Part shown: piece by piece, positions 17,760 to 26,658 of the stretch
Layout: the number at the start of each line of letters is the position of its first letter
Numbering within the stretch: the stretch's first letter is position 1
Source of the DNA: Anaerolinea sp.
Lineage (GTDB): Bacteria; Chloroflexota; Anaerolineae; Aggregatilineales; UBA2796
Reading direction: 5' to 3'
Length of the DNA: 64,000 nt
NCBI GenBank assembly: GCA_014879835.1
Contig: JACSRJ010000237.1
Coordinates: 1-64,000, forward strand
The notes under the pieces: model-generated
What the model was told of the DNA's origin: nothing
Database searches by the model: none
The model's input: the letters and a program-made list of their open reading frames with translations, nothing else
Translations under genes and position numbers: made by a program

Positions 17760-18404
17760 TCAGCGGTTGTGCCAGTAGCGCTCCTCGCGCCACACATTGG
17801 CGGTGTTGGAGTAGCCCGCCAATTCCCAGAAACCGGGGCGATCCTGAGCGCTAAATTCCAGCCCGCGCAGCCATTTGCCACCCTTCCACAGGTAAAGATC
17901 GTTGTTATCCTTACGACCTGCAACCGCGCCCATCAGACCCCGCAGCGGGTAGCCATGTTCGGGATCAAGGGGTTTGCCTTCAAAGTGGGTGGCAAGTAGG
18001 AAATTATCGGCGAGCACCGCTTCCAACGGGGTATTGGTGGTATAGCCAAACTCACAGTGTTGGATCACGTACTTCGCCTCCGGTTTAATCTTGATCAGCC
18101 CAGCGTCGATCAGGGATTTCACACTTACCCCTTCCCATGGGCAGTCAAACTTGCTCCAACCCGTGACACAGTGGATGTCAAGGGTTGCACTGGTGCGGGG
18201 CAGTTGGTTAAACTGCTCCCAATTCCACAGCCTTTCCTCTTCAACCAGCCCAAAGACCCGAAAGTTCCAATTGTTCAGGTTGTTATAGGTAGGCACTGCT
18301 CCATAATGCAGCACCGGAAACTTCTGGGTGAGCGCCTGCCCCGGAGGCAGACGACCGGCCATTTTGACTTCTTCTTCACGCTGCTTTCGCAAAAAAAATC
18401 CCAT
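17760..18404 (-). CDS. Sulfite-oxidase-fold molybdopterin oxidoreductase (YedY/MsrP-like)
   Basis: 214 residues of the oxidoreductase molybdopterin-binding domain. The likely Mo-ligating cysteine is in HCVTGWSKFDCPWEG, followed by a PLRGLMGAVAGRKD segment. Unlike MsrP there is no Tat signal, so it is predicted cytosolic. The electron donor and substrate are unknown and no cytochrome partner is adjacent. ATG 18404 has AAGGAAGG upstream. It lies downstream of the PIG-L gene on the same strand, across a 116-base gap. Confidence 0.85.
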   Translation of the reverse strand: MGFFLRKQREEEVKMAGRLPPGQALTQKFPVLHYGAVPTYNNLNNWNFRVFGLVEEERLWNWEQFNQLPRTSATLDIHCVTGWSKFDCPWEGVSVKSLIDAGLIKIKPEAKYVIQHCEFGYTTNTPLEAVLADNFLLATHFEGKPLDPEHGYPLRGLMGAVAGRKDNNDLYLWKGGKWLRGLEFSAQDRPGFWELAGYSNTANVWREERYWHNR

Positions 18405-18520
18405 GGCGACCTTCCTTCTCTGAATCCTCAGGCATCTGCTTTACGCAGTGAATCAATTGGTACACGGGTAAGGCGAATACGGTCTCCCCTTGCGCGCTGT
18501 GCACATGGGGAGATCAAGGC

Positions 18521-19384
18521 TCAGTGAAGCCCGGTGAACAAATCCTGATCATCCGCGTTGGGGGGAAGGGGATCGCCTGCTACCAGAGCGAACATTTCTA
18601 CTGACCGGATTCGATTCCAGTCTTCTTCCGAGATCATCGCAAGCGCGGTGTTGGGGTTCATCTGAGTCCGATGTTCTTCCAGCGATTTTCGCTTAAGGGC
18701 CACATAAGGCGCAACCATCACCCGATGGGTGATCATCTCATCAGGCAGCCCCATCTGGTTGATGTCCACCCCCGTGAATATCGACGGTAGGTTCTGCTGG
18801 CGAAGTATCTGGTCAAAAGCGATCAGCAGTGAACGACTCACCGAACTATAATACAAACGCCGGGGTTGGAAAGGATGACCAAACTCTGCCACTGGGTATT
18901 TGTCAGTGTCAGCAACAGCATGGAACGCCTCTGTTGTCCAGCGATTCACGGCGATATGATCGGGATGACCATACACGCCAGAAGGATCAAAGGTCAGGAC
19001 AAGGGTGGGCTGAAAGCGTCGAATAGCCCTCACGATCCGCCCCACCGCTTCCACCGGATCAGCGCGGATGAAGGCGCGGGGATCATCGTTTGGTGGGGAC
19101 CCCGCCATGCCCGAATCCCGATAACCCAGAAAATGAACTTCATGAATGCCAATCACCGCAGCAGCGCGACGAAGCTCATCCTCGCGTACATCGCCCAGAC
19201 TCTCCGGGGTGGCCAGCGTAGGATCACTGATCTCTCCGACTTCGCCTCTGGTGGCACAGACCAAGCCCGTGCGCACACCCCTTTCGATCAAGATTCGCAT
19301 GGTACCGCTAATGCCTTGTTCATCGTCGGGGTGGGCATAAACACCTAAAATGCTCATTTCTGGGAATCGGGTTGGGGCTGTCAC
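18521..19384 (-). CDS. PIG-L/LmbE family deacetylase
   Basis: 287 residues with the zinc motif GVYAHPDDE and the second HPDHIAVN motif of the LmbE/PIG-L family. These enzymes deacetylate N-acetylglucosaminyl conjugates, for example in mycothiol or bacillithiol synthesis or detoxification. The start is GTG 19384 or ATG 19357 (MSILGVYAHPDDE); GTG has GAGG upstream at somewhat long spacing. It follows the phosphoribosyltransferase gene by 13 bases, suggesting an operon. Confidence 0.9.
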   Translation of the reverse strand: MTAPTRFPEMSILGVYAHPDDEQGISGTMRILIERGVRTGLVCATRGEVGEISDPTLATPESLGDVREDELRRAAAVIGIHEVHFLGYRDSGMAGSPPNDDPRAFIRADPVEAVGRIVRAIRRFQPTLVLTFDPSGVYGHPDHIAVNRWTTEAFHAVADTDKYPVAEFGHPFQPRRLYYSSVSRSLLIAFDQILRQQNLPSIFTGVDINQMGLPDEMITHRVMVAPYVALKRKSLEEHRTQMNPNTALAMISEEDWNRIRSVEMFALVAGDPLPPNADDQDLFTGLH

Positions 19385-19397
19385 AGGCTTTAAGACC

Positions 19398-19958
19398 TCA
19401 CTTAGTTTCTGCGTTAAATACAGGTAAATGTCCTAGAGCGATCACATCGGTCCATTTGGCCCGATCTCCCTCGGTGAAGATGGCAGCTTGAGCGACGACT
19501 TTGGCACCCGCTTTCTCCATGATCAGGTGCATCCCCTGAAGCGTGCTGCCAGTGCTGATCACATCATCGATCAGGGCCACATAACGATCCTTAACCAGAT
19601 TACGATCCTTTTCATCAAGGAAAAGGGTTTGGGGCTTACCGGTGGTGATCGAGAGTGTCTCCGCTTGAAGGGCATCCCCCATGTATGGCTTGTAGCTCTT
19701 GCGCAGAACCACATAGGGCAGATCCATGACCGAGGAAAGGGCGTACACCAGCGGGATGCTCTTCGCCTCAGCGGTGATCAGCACTTCCGGGTTGCGGTCT
19801 GCAATCTTCAGCGCCAGTTCTTTTGAAGCCGCCTGAACCAATTCGGTATCTCCCAAAATGTTGAGGATCGCAATTCTCACCCCCGGCGCGACCTCAAACA
19901 GAGGAAGATCACGGCTGACCCCAGCGACCGAAACGGTGTAATACGTTTGCTTCTCCAT
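19398..19958 (-). CDS. Phosphoribosyltransferase (adenine/xanthine PRT-like)
   Basis: 186 residues with the PRPP-binding motif VALIDDVISTGST and the preceding ITAEAKSIPLVYALS and VLRKSYKPYMGDAL segments of purine-type phosphoribosyltransferases. It should salvage a purine base with PRPP; adenine versus xanthine specificity is not decided by what I can see. First gene of the pair with the PIG-L deacetylase. Confidence 0.85.
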   Translation of the reverse strand: MEKQTYYTVSVAGVSRDLPLFEVAPGVRIAILNILGDTELVQAASKELALKIADRNPEVLITAEAKSIPLVYALSSVMDLPYVVLRKSYKPYMGDALQAETLSITTGKPQTLFLDEKDRNLVKDRYVALIDDVISTGSTLQGMHLIMEKAGAKVVAQAAIFTEGDRAKWTDVIALGHLPVFNAETK

Positions 19959-20169
19959 GTTGATGATCCTTTGTGTGCATCAAACCCTGAAGTTAGCTTA
20001 ATGGGGTTGGGGCTTTGTGTCAATTTAGGACTGCACTTCTGACGCGCATCAAGGAGAAGGTTCTTACTTCGTGCTATTGGGGAATTTTTGCCTACTCTGC
20101 GAAAATGGCTCCATAAGCGAACGCTTCAGATTGAAGCACCCCAAAAAGGTAGAGGAGAAAGCACGGGCG

Positions 20170-21231
20170 ATGAGCATTCAAGGGATTCATCACATCACCT
20201 TGGTATGTGCCAACGCACAACATACCATTGATTTTTACACCCAGATCTTAGGGCTGCGCTTGATCAAACAGACGGTCAATTTTGATGATCCGGGTAGTTA
20301 TCACCTCTACTTTGGCAATCAGTTGGCCCAGCCCGGCTCTGTCATCACTTTTTTTGAGTGGCCAAACGCACCTAAAGGGTATCCGGGGTTAGGTGGAACC
20401 CACCATCTGGCTTTATGCGCTGCTGATGAAAGCGCGCTGCTCAAATGGAAGCGACGCCTGATTGATCTTGGGATACCCGTGCATGGGCCCTATGATCGAC
20501 ACTACTTTAAGTCAATCTACTTCCGTGATCCGGATGGGGTGCTGCTAGAGATTGCCACCAACGGTCCCGGTTGGGCAGTTGACGAAGCGCCTGATCAACT
20601 CGGCACGGCTCATCTGGCTCCACCGCCAGCAATGATCATCGCCAACCGCGACGAGTCCCGTATTCGTGAGCAGCAGTGGCCCAACCCGGTAACAACCATC
20701 GCCCCTGAAATGGCCCTTGAGCAAGGACTTCACCACATCACTGCGATCAGCGCCAACATTGAACGCACCCACGCCTTTTATGCTGGGCTTTTAGGAATGC
20801 GTCGCCTTAAAATGACCGATAACTTTGATGATCCCGGTTCTGCACACTGGTATTGGGGTGTTGACCAAGGCGAGCCGGGGACTGTGATCACTTATTTTGA
20901 ACGCGGTGCAGCAGGCAAACGTATGGCCCGAATCGGGATTGGGCAGACTCATCATTTTGCCCTGAAGGTGGCCGATGAAGTCTCACAGCTTGAATGGCGC
21001 GAAAAGCTGATTAGAGCAGGATTGCCTGTATCTCCAGTCATGGATCGAATCTATTTCAAGAGCATCTACACCCGCGACCCTGATGGGCATATTGTCGAGA
21101 TCGCCACCGCGGGGCCGGGGTTCACGGTTGACGAGGATATGTCCCGTTTAGGACGTACATTGCAACTGCCACCGTGGTTGGAGCCTCATCGAGAGGACAT
21201 TGAGCGTACTTTGACCCCAATCAGGGTTTGA
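20170..21231 (+). CDS. Ring-cleaving dioxygenase, two VOC domains (MhqO-like)
   Basis: 353 residues from ATG 20170 (MSIQGIHHITL), with GGAG about 12 bases upstream. Two vicinal-oxygen-chelate halves are clear: HHITLVCANAQHTIDFY and HHITAISANIERTHAFY. Each is followed by a DDPGS block and an IYFRDPDGVLLEIAT or IYTRDPDGHIVEIAT strand supplying the metal-site Glu. This double-VOC layout matches MhqO/LinE-type hydroquinone dioxygenases. Monocistronic. Confidence 0.9.
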   Translation: MSIQGIHHITLVCANAQHTIDFYTQILGLRLIKQTVNFDDPGSYHLYFGNQLAQPGSVITFFEWPNAPKGYPGLGGTHHLALCAADESALLKWKRRLIDLGIPVHGPYDRHYFKSIYFRDPDGVLLEIATNGPGWAVDEAPDQLGTAHLAPPPAMIIANRDESRIREQQWPNPVTTIAPEMALEQGLHHITAISANIERTHAFYAGLLGMRRLKMTDNFDDPGSAHWYWGVDQGEPGTVITYFERGAAGKRMARIGIGQTHHFALKVADEVSQLEWREKLIRAGLPVSPVMDRIYFKSIYTRDPDGHIVEIATAGPGFTVDEDMSRLGRTLQLPPWLEPHREDIERTLTPIRV

Positions 21232-21387
21232 GTTTGTGCAGCAGGATGTAGGCCGCGAAGTGGGTATGAGTAAACGGACATCCGTACCATTTTCTTAGCT
21301 GTTTTTCATTCTTGCTCAACACATTCTTAACCACCCCTTGCAAGAATAACTGAGTCATCTAATCAACAAACAGAGGAACCAAGGATA

Positions 21388-22329
21388 ATGAAGCGTAAAC
21401 ATCTACTCATTGGGCTTGCGCTGGCGGTAACGCTTGCTGTTGTAGGGTATCTAATTTTTGATCGGGTCTTCCCCAACGATCCTACCCCCAGTGTGACCGG
21501 TGTTCCCACCGAAACCCTGAATTCCATTGATGCTCGCCGTACTGCTCAGGCGCAGACCAAAACAGCGACTGTGACGGGGTATCAACCCGCTGATGGCGTG
21601 GCTTACCTTGCGGCCTATAACCCCGGAAGTGAAGCGCCCATACTGCCCGCTCAGGATGAACCCCTTTATGTTTCCTGTACCGAAGCACGGTTGCGCGCTT
21701 CTGAACGCCCTGAAGCAACCCCAGAGCCTACAGTTGAAGCCACCGCCGAAGCTACCGTTGAAGCTGGTACACCCGGTGAACCCGATCTGATCCGGCTCGA
21801 AATTGTGGGCGCAGAATCCGAAGCGTGTTATCAGGTGGGTGAGATTTTCGCCGGGGTGGGTGAGTTTCGGGTTGCAGTCGGGGTCACCAAATCCATCGCG
21901 GGTGAGATCGAGATTGATCGGGGCAATGTCGCCAACAGCCTTGTGGGCGATGTACGCATCAACATCAATGAGCTGCGTTCAGATGAAGGACGGCGCGATA
22001 CGGCCATTCAGCGCAACTGGATTCAGACCAACCGTTATCCCTTCGCCACCCTCGCCAATATTGAGGCCGTAGGGCTGCCTACCCGCCCCTATGAAGACGG
22101 TGAACTGCTCACCTTCACCGTTAAAGGTGATCTGACCCTCCGTGAAACCACCCGCACCGTGGAATTTGAGGCTCAGGCGCGGCTCACTGGGGATCTGCTG
22201 GTGGTGACGGCATTCACGGATATCAAGATGTCCGATTTTAACATTCAGGCCCCCGATATGGCGGGTTTTGTGAAGGCTGATGATGAAATGCGGATCGTCC
22301 TGAATTTGGTGGCCCGTGAGAAGCAGTAA
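21388..22329 (+). CDS. YceI-like domain protein, membrane-anchored
   Basis: 313 residues. An N-terminal KRKHLLIGLALAVTLAVVGY helix is a signal anchor or signal peptide. Next comes a region with a PEPTVEATAEATVEA linker, then a C-terminal YceI domain (~residues 145-312) with VTKSIAGEIEI, NELRSDEGRRDTAIQ and DLTLRETTRTVEFEAQA. YceI domains are lipocalin-like barrels that bind isoprenoids such as polyprenyl quinones outside the cytoplasm. A strong bidirectional hairpin follows. Confidence 0.88.
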   Translation: MKRKHLLIGLALAVTLAVVGYLIFDRVFPNDPTPSVTGVPTETLNSIDARRTAQAQTKTATVTGYQPADGVAYLAAYNPGSEAPILPAQDEPLYVSCTEARLRASERPEATPEPTVEATAEATVEAGTPGEPDLIRLEIVGAESEACYQVGEIFAGVGEFRVAVGVTKSIAGEIEIDRGNVANSLVGDVRININELRSDEGRRDTAIQRNWIQTNRYPFATLANIEAVGLPTRPYEDGELLTFTVKGDLTLRETTRTVEFEAQARLTGDLLVVTAFTDIKMSDFNIQAPDMAGFVKADDEMRIVLNLVAREKQ

Positions 22330-22346
22330 GCGCCGGTAGGTTGTGT

Positions 22347-22387
22347 TCGTTCTCCCCGCTAAGCTTGTGCATCACAGGGGAGAACGA
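22347..22387. terminator. Bidirectional hairpin terminator
   Basis: TCGTTCTCCCC (22347-22357) is perfectly repeated inverted as GGGGAGAACGA (22377-22387), with a 19-nt loop. It lies between convergent genes (YceI and GNAT) and is followed on the plus strand by a pyrimidine-rich CTTCTTGTCTTT. Confidence 0.65.
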
Positions 22388-22404
22388 CTTCTTGTCTTTG
22401 CTTC

Positions 22405-22998
22405 TTAGGCTGATCCAGAGGGATTCTCCAGCACCCCCACCACCTCAAACCAGAAGGGATCAGCCAACGGATTGATCATCACCTTCATGCCTAACTTTTG
22501 CATCACCCGCTGAGAAGCCACATTGGCCCGTTCAGTGGTAGCAACCACCCGCTGCACTGACCATCCTTCAAACATGAACTTGATCAGCGCCTGAGCCGCT
22601 TCGAAGGCAAATCCTTGACCCTGATGCGCCGGCAGCACCGTCCAAAAAAGCCCAAACTCTGGAGAGACTTGGAAGTGAGGCGGTGTCCCTTCAGGACGGC
22701 ACTCCGGAAATACTCCCCACGGAATCACCGATGGCACCAGCCCTACAGAACCGATCACTCCCATGGTAGAGGGTTGACAGATAGCGTAATCTCCATAGGG
22801 TGGTTGATGCAGCCTTGCCAGCTCTTGGTAATTGAGAATGCACCAACTGAGCCAGCTCTGATTTTCCGCCTCGGTGTAAGCGGGTTCAAAGGTCTCGCGG
22901 ATCAGGCGTAGGCGTTCGGCCGAGTCCTCAAAGACAAACCGACGGATGATCAAACGCGGGGTGTGAAGCGCCAAGCGTGGAAAATCATTCTCTGTCAT
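22405..22998 (-). CDS. GNAT acetyltransferase (RimJ/RimL type)
   Basis: 197 residues from ATG 22998 (MTENDFPRLALHTPRLIIRR). The GNAT acyl-CoA site is seen in VLPAHQGQGFAFEAAQALI, and RVVATTERANVASQRVMQKLGM is the typical C-terminal RimJ/L motif. Substrate unknown. An upstream ATG at 23040 would overlap the 36-codon reading frame, so 22998, with AAGAG at 7 bases and 10 bases after that frame's stop, is preferred. Last gene of a four-gene minus-strand run. Confidence 0.85.
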   Translation of the reverse strand: MTENDFPRLALHTPRLIIRRFVFEDSAERLRLIRETFEPAYTEAENQSWLSWCILNYQELARLHQPPYGDYAICQPSTMGVIGSVGLVPSVIPWGVFPECRPEGTPPHFQVSPEFGLFWTVLPAHQGQGFAFEAAQALIKFMFEGWSVQRVVATTERANVASQRVMQKLGMKVMINPLADPFWFEVVGVLENPSGSA

Positions 22999-23008
22999 AG
23001 AGTCGCTC

Positions 23009-23119
23009 TTAAAACCCTTGATAAATGAATGGTGGAGCATGATCGGTGGTGACGATCAGCAGCAGGATGATCAACACCACCAGTGCCAGCGCCAGCAGAT
23101 TCTCACGTGAGGCTTTCAC
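23009..23119 (-). CDS. 36-residue single-pass membrane protein
   Basis: GTG start at 23119 overlaps the upstream GNAT stop as GTGA; the TAA stop is at 23009-23011. The product begins VKASRENLLALALVVLIILL, continues with a few more hydrophobic residues, then a polar tail ending HAPPFIYQGF. This gives one predicted TM helix with a basic N-terminus. The stop/start overlap at one end and the 10-base gap to the next GNAT start at the other are what a real, translationally coupled gene would show. Family not recognised. Confidence 0.65.
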   Translation of the reverse strand: MKASRENLLALALVVLIILLLIVTTDHAPPFIYQGF

Positions 23120-24105
23120 GGCTTCAGGGCTGCCCCTTCAGTAAGTGCTTTGGCATAAGTCACCAGACTGAAAGACTTGGTAAAGCCCGCATCCTCATAG
23201 AGTTTCTGTGCCCCCAGCTTGTTATCGGTATAGACGTACAAGCGAACTGAGTCCATGCCTTGATCGCGCAGGGTTTGGAGGGTTTGGCACAGGATAGCCC
23301 TGCCTAAGCCGAGATTACGATACCCTCGGCGAGTCCCGATCTGCTGAAGAAGCGCTTGTTTGGTGCGCGCCCGCGAAATTTCGTCGGGGTTGATGAACGA
23401 CCAACAGAAAGCCGCAAACTGCCCATCCGGGGCAATTACGATGAGGTCACGCTCTCTGGCATAACCGGGATCATTCTGTCGCCGGTGAAAGTACGCCTCA
23501 CGGGTGAGGTCTACATGATCCCAATGATCAATGAAGGATTCGTTGTACATGGCGATCCACGCATCGGCGTCCTGCTCTGGGATGGCCGCACGCACCGAAA
23601 AACCTTCGGGCAGTTGAGGGTGATCAATGGGTTGGTGGAGATTGCGCTCCATCTGCCACAACTCGTGAATAACGTTATAGTCATGCCATTCAAGCATGAA
23701 TTGGCGAGGACGATCAATGTCACGGGCAACTGATTGAATGCGGGCAGGCAGTCCCGTTTCAGCGGCAAGCTGACGCATCCGTTCCTCGCCCCACTGGATC
23801 ACATCGTCATCAAGCCAATCAGCGCGATAGTTAGGATGGATACGCCAGCGAAGGGTGGCGTCAATACGTGCCCCCATTTCTATATCAAGCAGGGCATATC
23901 CGGCCAATTTGCGCCGAGGAGCCTCCCAGAGACGGGTATCTAACTCGGTATTTAGGCTGGGATCAGAAAACTGTACCCGCAGTTCATCTGGGGTGCGGCG
24001 CAGCCCCATCATATCGATGGCCTCACACTCGGAGAGAAGTTTGCTGATCTTTTTGAGGTCGGCATCGCCCGCATAGGGACGCGCCTTAAAGGAAGTCTGA
24101 TCCAC
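23116..24105 (-). CDS. Tandem-GNAT N-acetyltransferase
   Basis: 329 residues with two GNAT-like halves. The N-terminal half is divergent. The C-terminal half has the acetyl-CoA motif IGTRRGYRNLGLGRAIL and VRLYVYTDNKLGAQKLYEDAGF. The size and two-domain build recall MshD-like acetyltransferases, but the substrate cannot be assigned. It follows the C39-like gene by 20 bases and shares a GTGA overlap with the 36-residue membrane-protein gene. Confidence 0.85.
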   Translation of the reverse strand: MDQTSFKARPYAGDADLKKISKLLSECEAIDMMGLRRTPDELRVQFSDPSLNTELDTRLWEAPRRKLAGYALLDIEMGARIDATLRWRIHPNYRADWLDDDVIQWGEERMRQLAAETGLPARIQSVARDIDRPRQFMLEWHDYNVIHELWQMERNLHQPIDHPQLPEGFSVRAAIPEQDADAWIAMYNESFIDHWDHVDLTREAYFHRRQNDPGYARERDLIVIAPDGQFAAFCWSFINPDEISRARTKQALLQQIGTRRGYRNLGLGRAILCQTLQTLRDQGMDSVRLYVYTDNKLGAQKLYEDAGFTKSFSLVTYAKALTEGAALKP

Positions 24106-24125
24106 GTCATCAAATCCTTTCAGTG

Positions 24126-25628
24126 TTAGAGCATTTCGGGGACGGGCAGTACCCCGCTGCGAAGCTGCGCCAGTGCAGACTGAGCCTGCATGAAGTTAGC
24201 GTTCAGTTGGGCAGCGCGTTCCAGATCACTTTTTGCCTGATCCATCACGCCCAAAGCGGCGCTGGCAACTCCCCGATAATAAAAAGCCTCTTCAATGGAT
24301 ACTTTGGTGGTGCGGGCGATCACTGAGTTCGCCAACGCGATCACCCGATGATGATCCCCCGCTTCATAGTATGCCTTAAACGGTCCAAATTGATACCAGA
24401 GCATTCGCCATGGCATCCCCTGTCCCGTCGAATAGGCCCGATCATAGGCAACCGCTGCTTCTCGAAAGCGTCCTAATGCGGTGAGGTTGGTACCCACATT
24501 AAAATAGGCAAAAACATCCCCCGGATTATACTGCGCTTCCTGAAGCGCCTTTTCGAGTCCTTCCTCATAGTTGCGAACCTCATCGTAGGCGGTGCCCAAA
24601 ATCTCCTGAAGCAGGGGTTCCTGTTCAGGACGGTAGAGAATCAGATAGACCCTGTTAAAGTGTTTCCAACGTTCATAAACGTCGGCATAATGTTCGTGGA
24701 TTCCCTTGCCGTCGGAACCGTTCTCTTCAAAGGTATCCAGCCCATATAAGAACCCGCCCTGATTATCACCCAGATCATCCCATCCATTGATGGTGATATA
24801 GTGCCCCAGCCAACTACCATCATCGGGATGGTACAGCCCTGTTTCGAGGATCACCCCAAAGCCCGCGTAGATCAACCGTTTGACCAGATCAATCGATCCG
24901 TTCACCCTAACAAGCGCTCGCAAGTTAGTGCGTTGGTTGACATACTGGGCCATCTGCCACGGGCTGACGTTGGCGTCAGCAGCATTGGGCTTAAGCCACC
25001 CTGCAACCTCCGTCTGATTCTGCTCCACGCCTAAGGTATACATGGCCTGAATCAGGTTCGCTGGCCCACAGTTGTTAAACTGCTGTGCTTCGCGGCGGTA
25101 ACGCCCCACGTAAAAGTTGGATGGCAGTGGTTGCGAAGTCGCGGTGGGGCGAAAAGCTGGTACAGCCGCAACCGCGGTTTGGGTTTGGAGTGCGGCACTG
25201 ATCACAAAAACAGGCGTGGGGCTGGGCGCAAAACCCAAAACTGCGGACGGCGTAATATGAGGCGCAAGGGTAGAAGGCGGTGCACCCTCCGCAGTAGGCA
25301 GAAAAAACGCAGCAGCCGCAGTCGCCCGCGCCGGGTCAAGGGTGGGCAGGGGCGGCGGTTCGACGGTGGGCAAAAAGGCATTCAAGAAAGGCAAATAACG
25401 AGCGACTCTGCCCTGCCATTCCGCCGGAAGGTTGTTAAATGCAATCGGCGTCAGGACTACCCCTAAAACACACATGCCCACACACATCAGAACACTCAAA
25501 AACAAACACCCCCACATCAACCCTTCACCGTTCCGGCGCTGACGGGTGCGCAACCCAGAGGGAGCACCTCCATAGGGCGGGCTGTATTCATACATTGGAC
25601 GGTTGTAACGCCGAGGACGCCTACTCAT
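24126..25628 (-). CDS. Membrane-anchored C39-like cysteine peptidase with TPR tail
   Basis: 500 residues. A basic N-terminal tail precedes one TM helix (~residues 37-62), then a Pro/Ala/Thr-rich linker to about 165. A peptidase C39-like domain follows, with FNNCGPANL (Cys187) and GHYITINGWDD (His). The last ~150 residues are TPR-like helices. Orientation suggests the peptidase lies outside the membrane. C39-like domains cleave or bind peptides; no ABC transporter or bacteriocin precursor is adjacent. First gene of the C39-GNAT-small protein-GNAT run. Confidence 0.8.
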   Translation of the reverse strand: MSRRPRRYNRPMYEYSPPYGGAPSGLRTRQRRNGEGLMWGCLFLSVLMCVGMCVLGVVLTPIAFNNLPAEWQGRVARYLPFLNAFLPTVEPPPLPTLDPARATAAAAFFLPTAEGAPPSTLAPHITPSAVLGFAPSPTPVFVISAALQTQTAVAAVPAFRPTATSQPLPSNFYVGRYRREAQQFNNCGPANLIQAMYTLGVEQNQTEVAGWLKPNAADANVSPWQMAQYVNQRTNLRALVRVNGSIDLVKRLIYAGFGVILETGLYHPDDGSWLGHYITINGWDDLGDNQGGFLYGLDTFEENGSDGKGIHEHYADVYERWKHFNRVYLILYRPEQEPLLQEILGTAYDEVRNYEEGLEKALQEAQYNPGDVFAYFNVGTNLTALGRFREAAVAYDRAYSTGQGMPWRMLWYQFGPFKAYYEAGDHHRVIALANSVIARTTKVSIEEAFYYRGVASAALGVMDQAKSDLERAAQLNANFMQAQSALAQLRSGVLPVPEML

Positions 25629-25854
25629 AATTATTGATCTCAGTTCTCAGGGGGATCACCATACACTACTGCGGGCCAAATGTACACCGAAGGCTGAGGA
25701 CTTTCAAGCGCCAGACAACGCCTCACGGCAAACTTTCATGCTCTTTTGGGCGAATCTTCACCTTCCCCAACCGTTTGTGAAACTTTAAGCAAGATACTGC
25801 GTATAAGATGATTACCAAACACAGGTAAGGAATTGTTGAGGGGGTGGGCCAGTC

Positions 25855-26412
25855 ATGAATGAAAAAGATACCAAATCAGAGGCTGGAAAAGCCTCCAATG
25901 AGTCCAAACCCAAAACCAGAAAAAGCACAAGAAAGGGTGCCGAAACCATGAACGAGTTCAAAGAAAAAGCCGAAGCTGTCGCTAAGGATGTCAAAGAAGG
26001 CGCAAGCAAGATGAAAGAAGAAGTCAAAGACGCTGCCGCCAAAGTGAAGGATGAAGTGAAAGAAGCCGCCGAAAAGATGAGCGCGGAAGCCAAAGAAGCC
26101 GCTGCCGAAGCCCGTGATCGCCTCGGTGAACTCTTTGGCAAAGACACCCCCTTTGGGGCGTTTGTGCAGCATCAGAAGGCCGCCATTGAGAATGCGTTTA
26201 AGGCCCTTGGCGCGCTCATCCCGTCAGACTTCAAGACCCACAGCAGCGAAGCTCGCAAAGAATTCATTGAGGCCTTCAAAGCGCTGATCGAAGGTGCTAA
26301 GAGTGCCCTTCAAAAACTGGAACAGGAAAGCAAAGAGGCCGAAACCAAAACTGAGGAAGGTGACCAACCCAGCACCACTGGAAAAAATAAGGTGAAGGTC
26401 GAAGTCAACTAA
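25855..26412 (+). CDS. Apolipoprotein/LEA-like amphipathic helical protein
   Basis: 185 residues, extremely rich in Lys, Glu and Ala. Residues ~35-90 form imperfect 11-residue repeats such as VKEGASKMKEE, VKDAAAKVKDE and VKEAAEKMSAE, as in LEA group 3 or apolipoprotein-like stress proteins. It has no signal peptide or TM helix. It probably forms amphipathic helices, so a role in membrane or desiccation/stress protection is an inference. ATG 25855 is preceded by GAGGGGG. A hairpin follows at 26423. Confidence 0.7.
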   Translation: MNEKDTKSEAGKASNESKPKTRKSTRKGAETMNEFKEKAEAVAKDVKEGASKMKEEVKDAAAKVKDEVKEAAEKMSAEAKEAAAEARDRLGELFGKDTPFGAFVQHQKAAIENAFKALGALIPSDFKTHSSEARKEFIEAFKALIEGAKSALQKLEQESKEAETKTEEGDQPSTTGKNKVKVEVN

Positions 26413-26422
26413 ACTCAGTTCA

Positions 26423-26448
26423 CCTGCTCCTAAACCCTCTAGAGCAGG
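26423..26448 (+). terminator. Hairpin after helical-protein gene
   Basis: CCTGCTC (26423-26429) pairs with GAGCAGG (26442-26448) over a 12-nt loop, 11 bases after the stop codon. The following sequence (GGCTTTCCC) has only a short T-run. Confidence 0.45.
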
Positions 26449-26466
26449 GGCTTTCCCAAAGTGTAT

Positions 26467-26512
26467 GGGGGTAAGCTTCAGCGCATATTTTCCACGCCCA
26501 AAGCTTACCCCC
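26467..26512. repeat. 12-bp perfect inverted repeat, intergenic
   Basis: GGGGGTAAGCTT (26467-26478) and AAGCTTACCCCC (26501-26512) are separated by 22 bases in the gap between the helical-protein and GH1 genes. It could be a hairpin or a remnant of a palindromic repeat. An 81-codon minus-strand frame across it has no support. Confidence 0.5.
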
Positions 26513-26658
26513 CAAGAACCCATATACCCGATGGTTACGGTGTTCAAAGGGCAGCGCACATCCTTCATCCTCATAGGGTTGCTCAAAAGCTGCATAAGTA
26601 AGCCCCATCTCCGCCTTAACAGCCTCCGCTATCACCTCAATTTGGTAAAAAGCACTTA

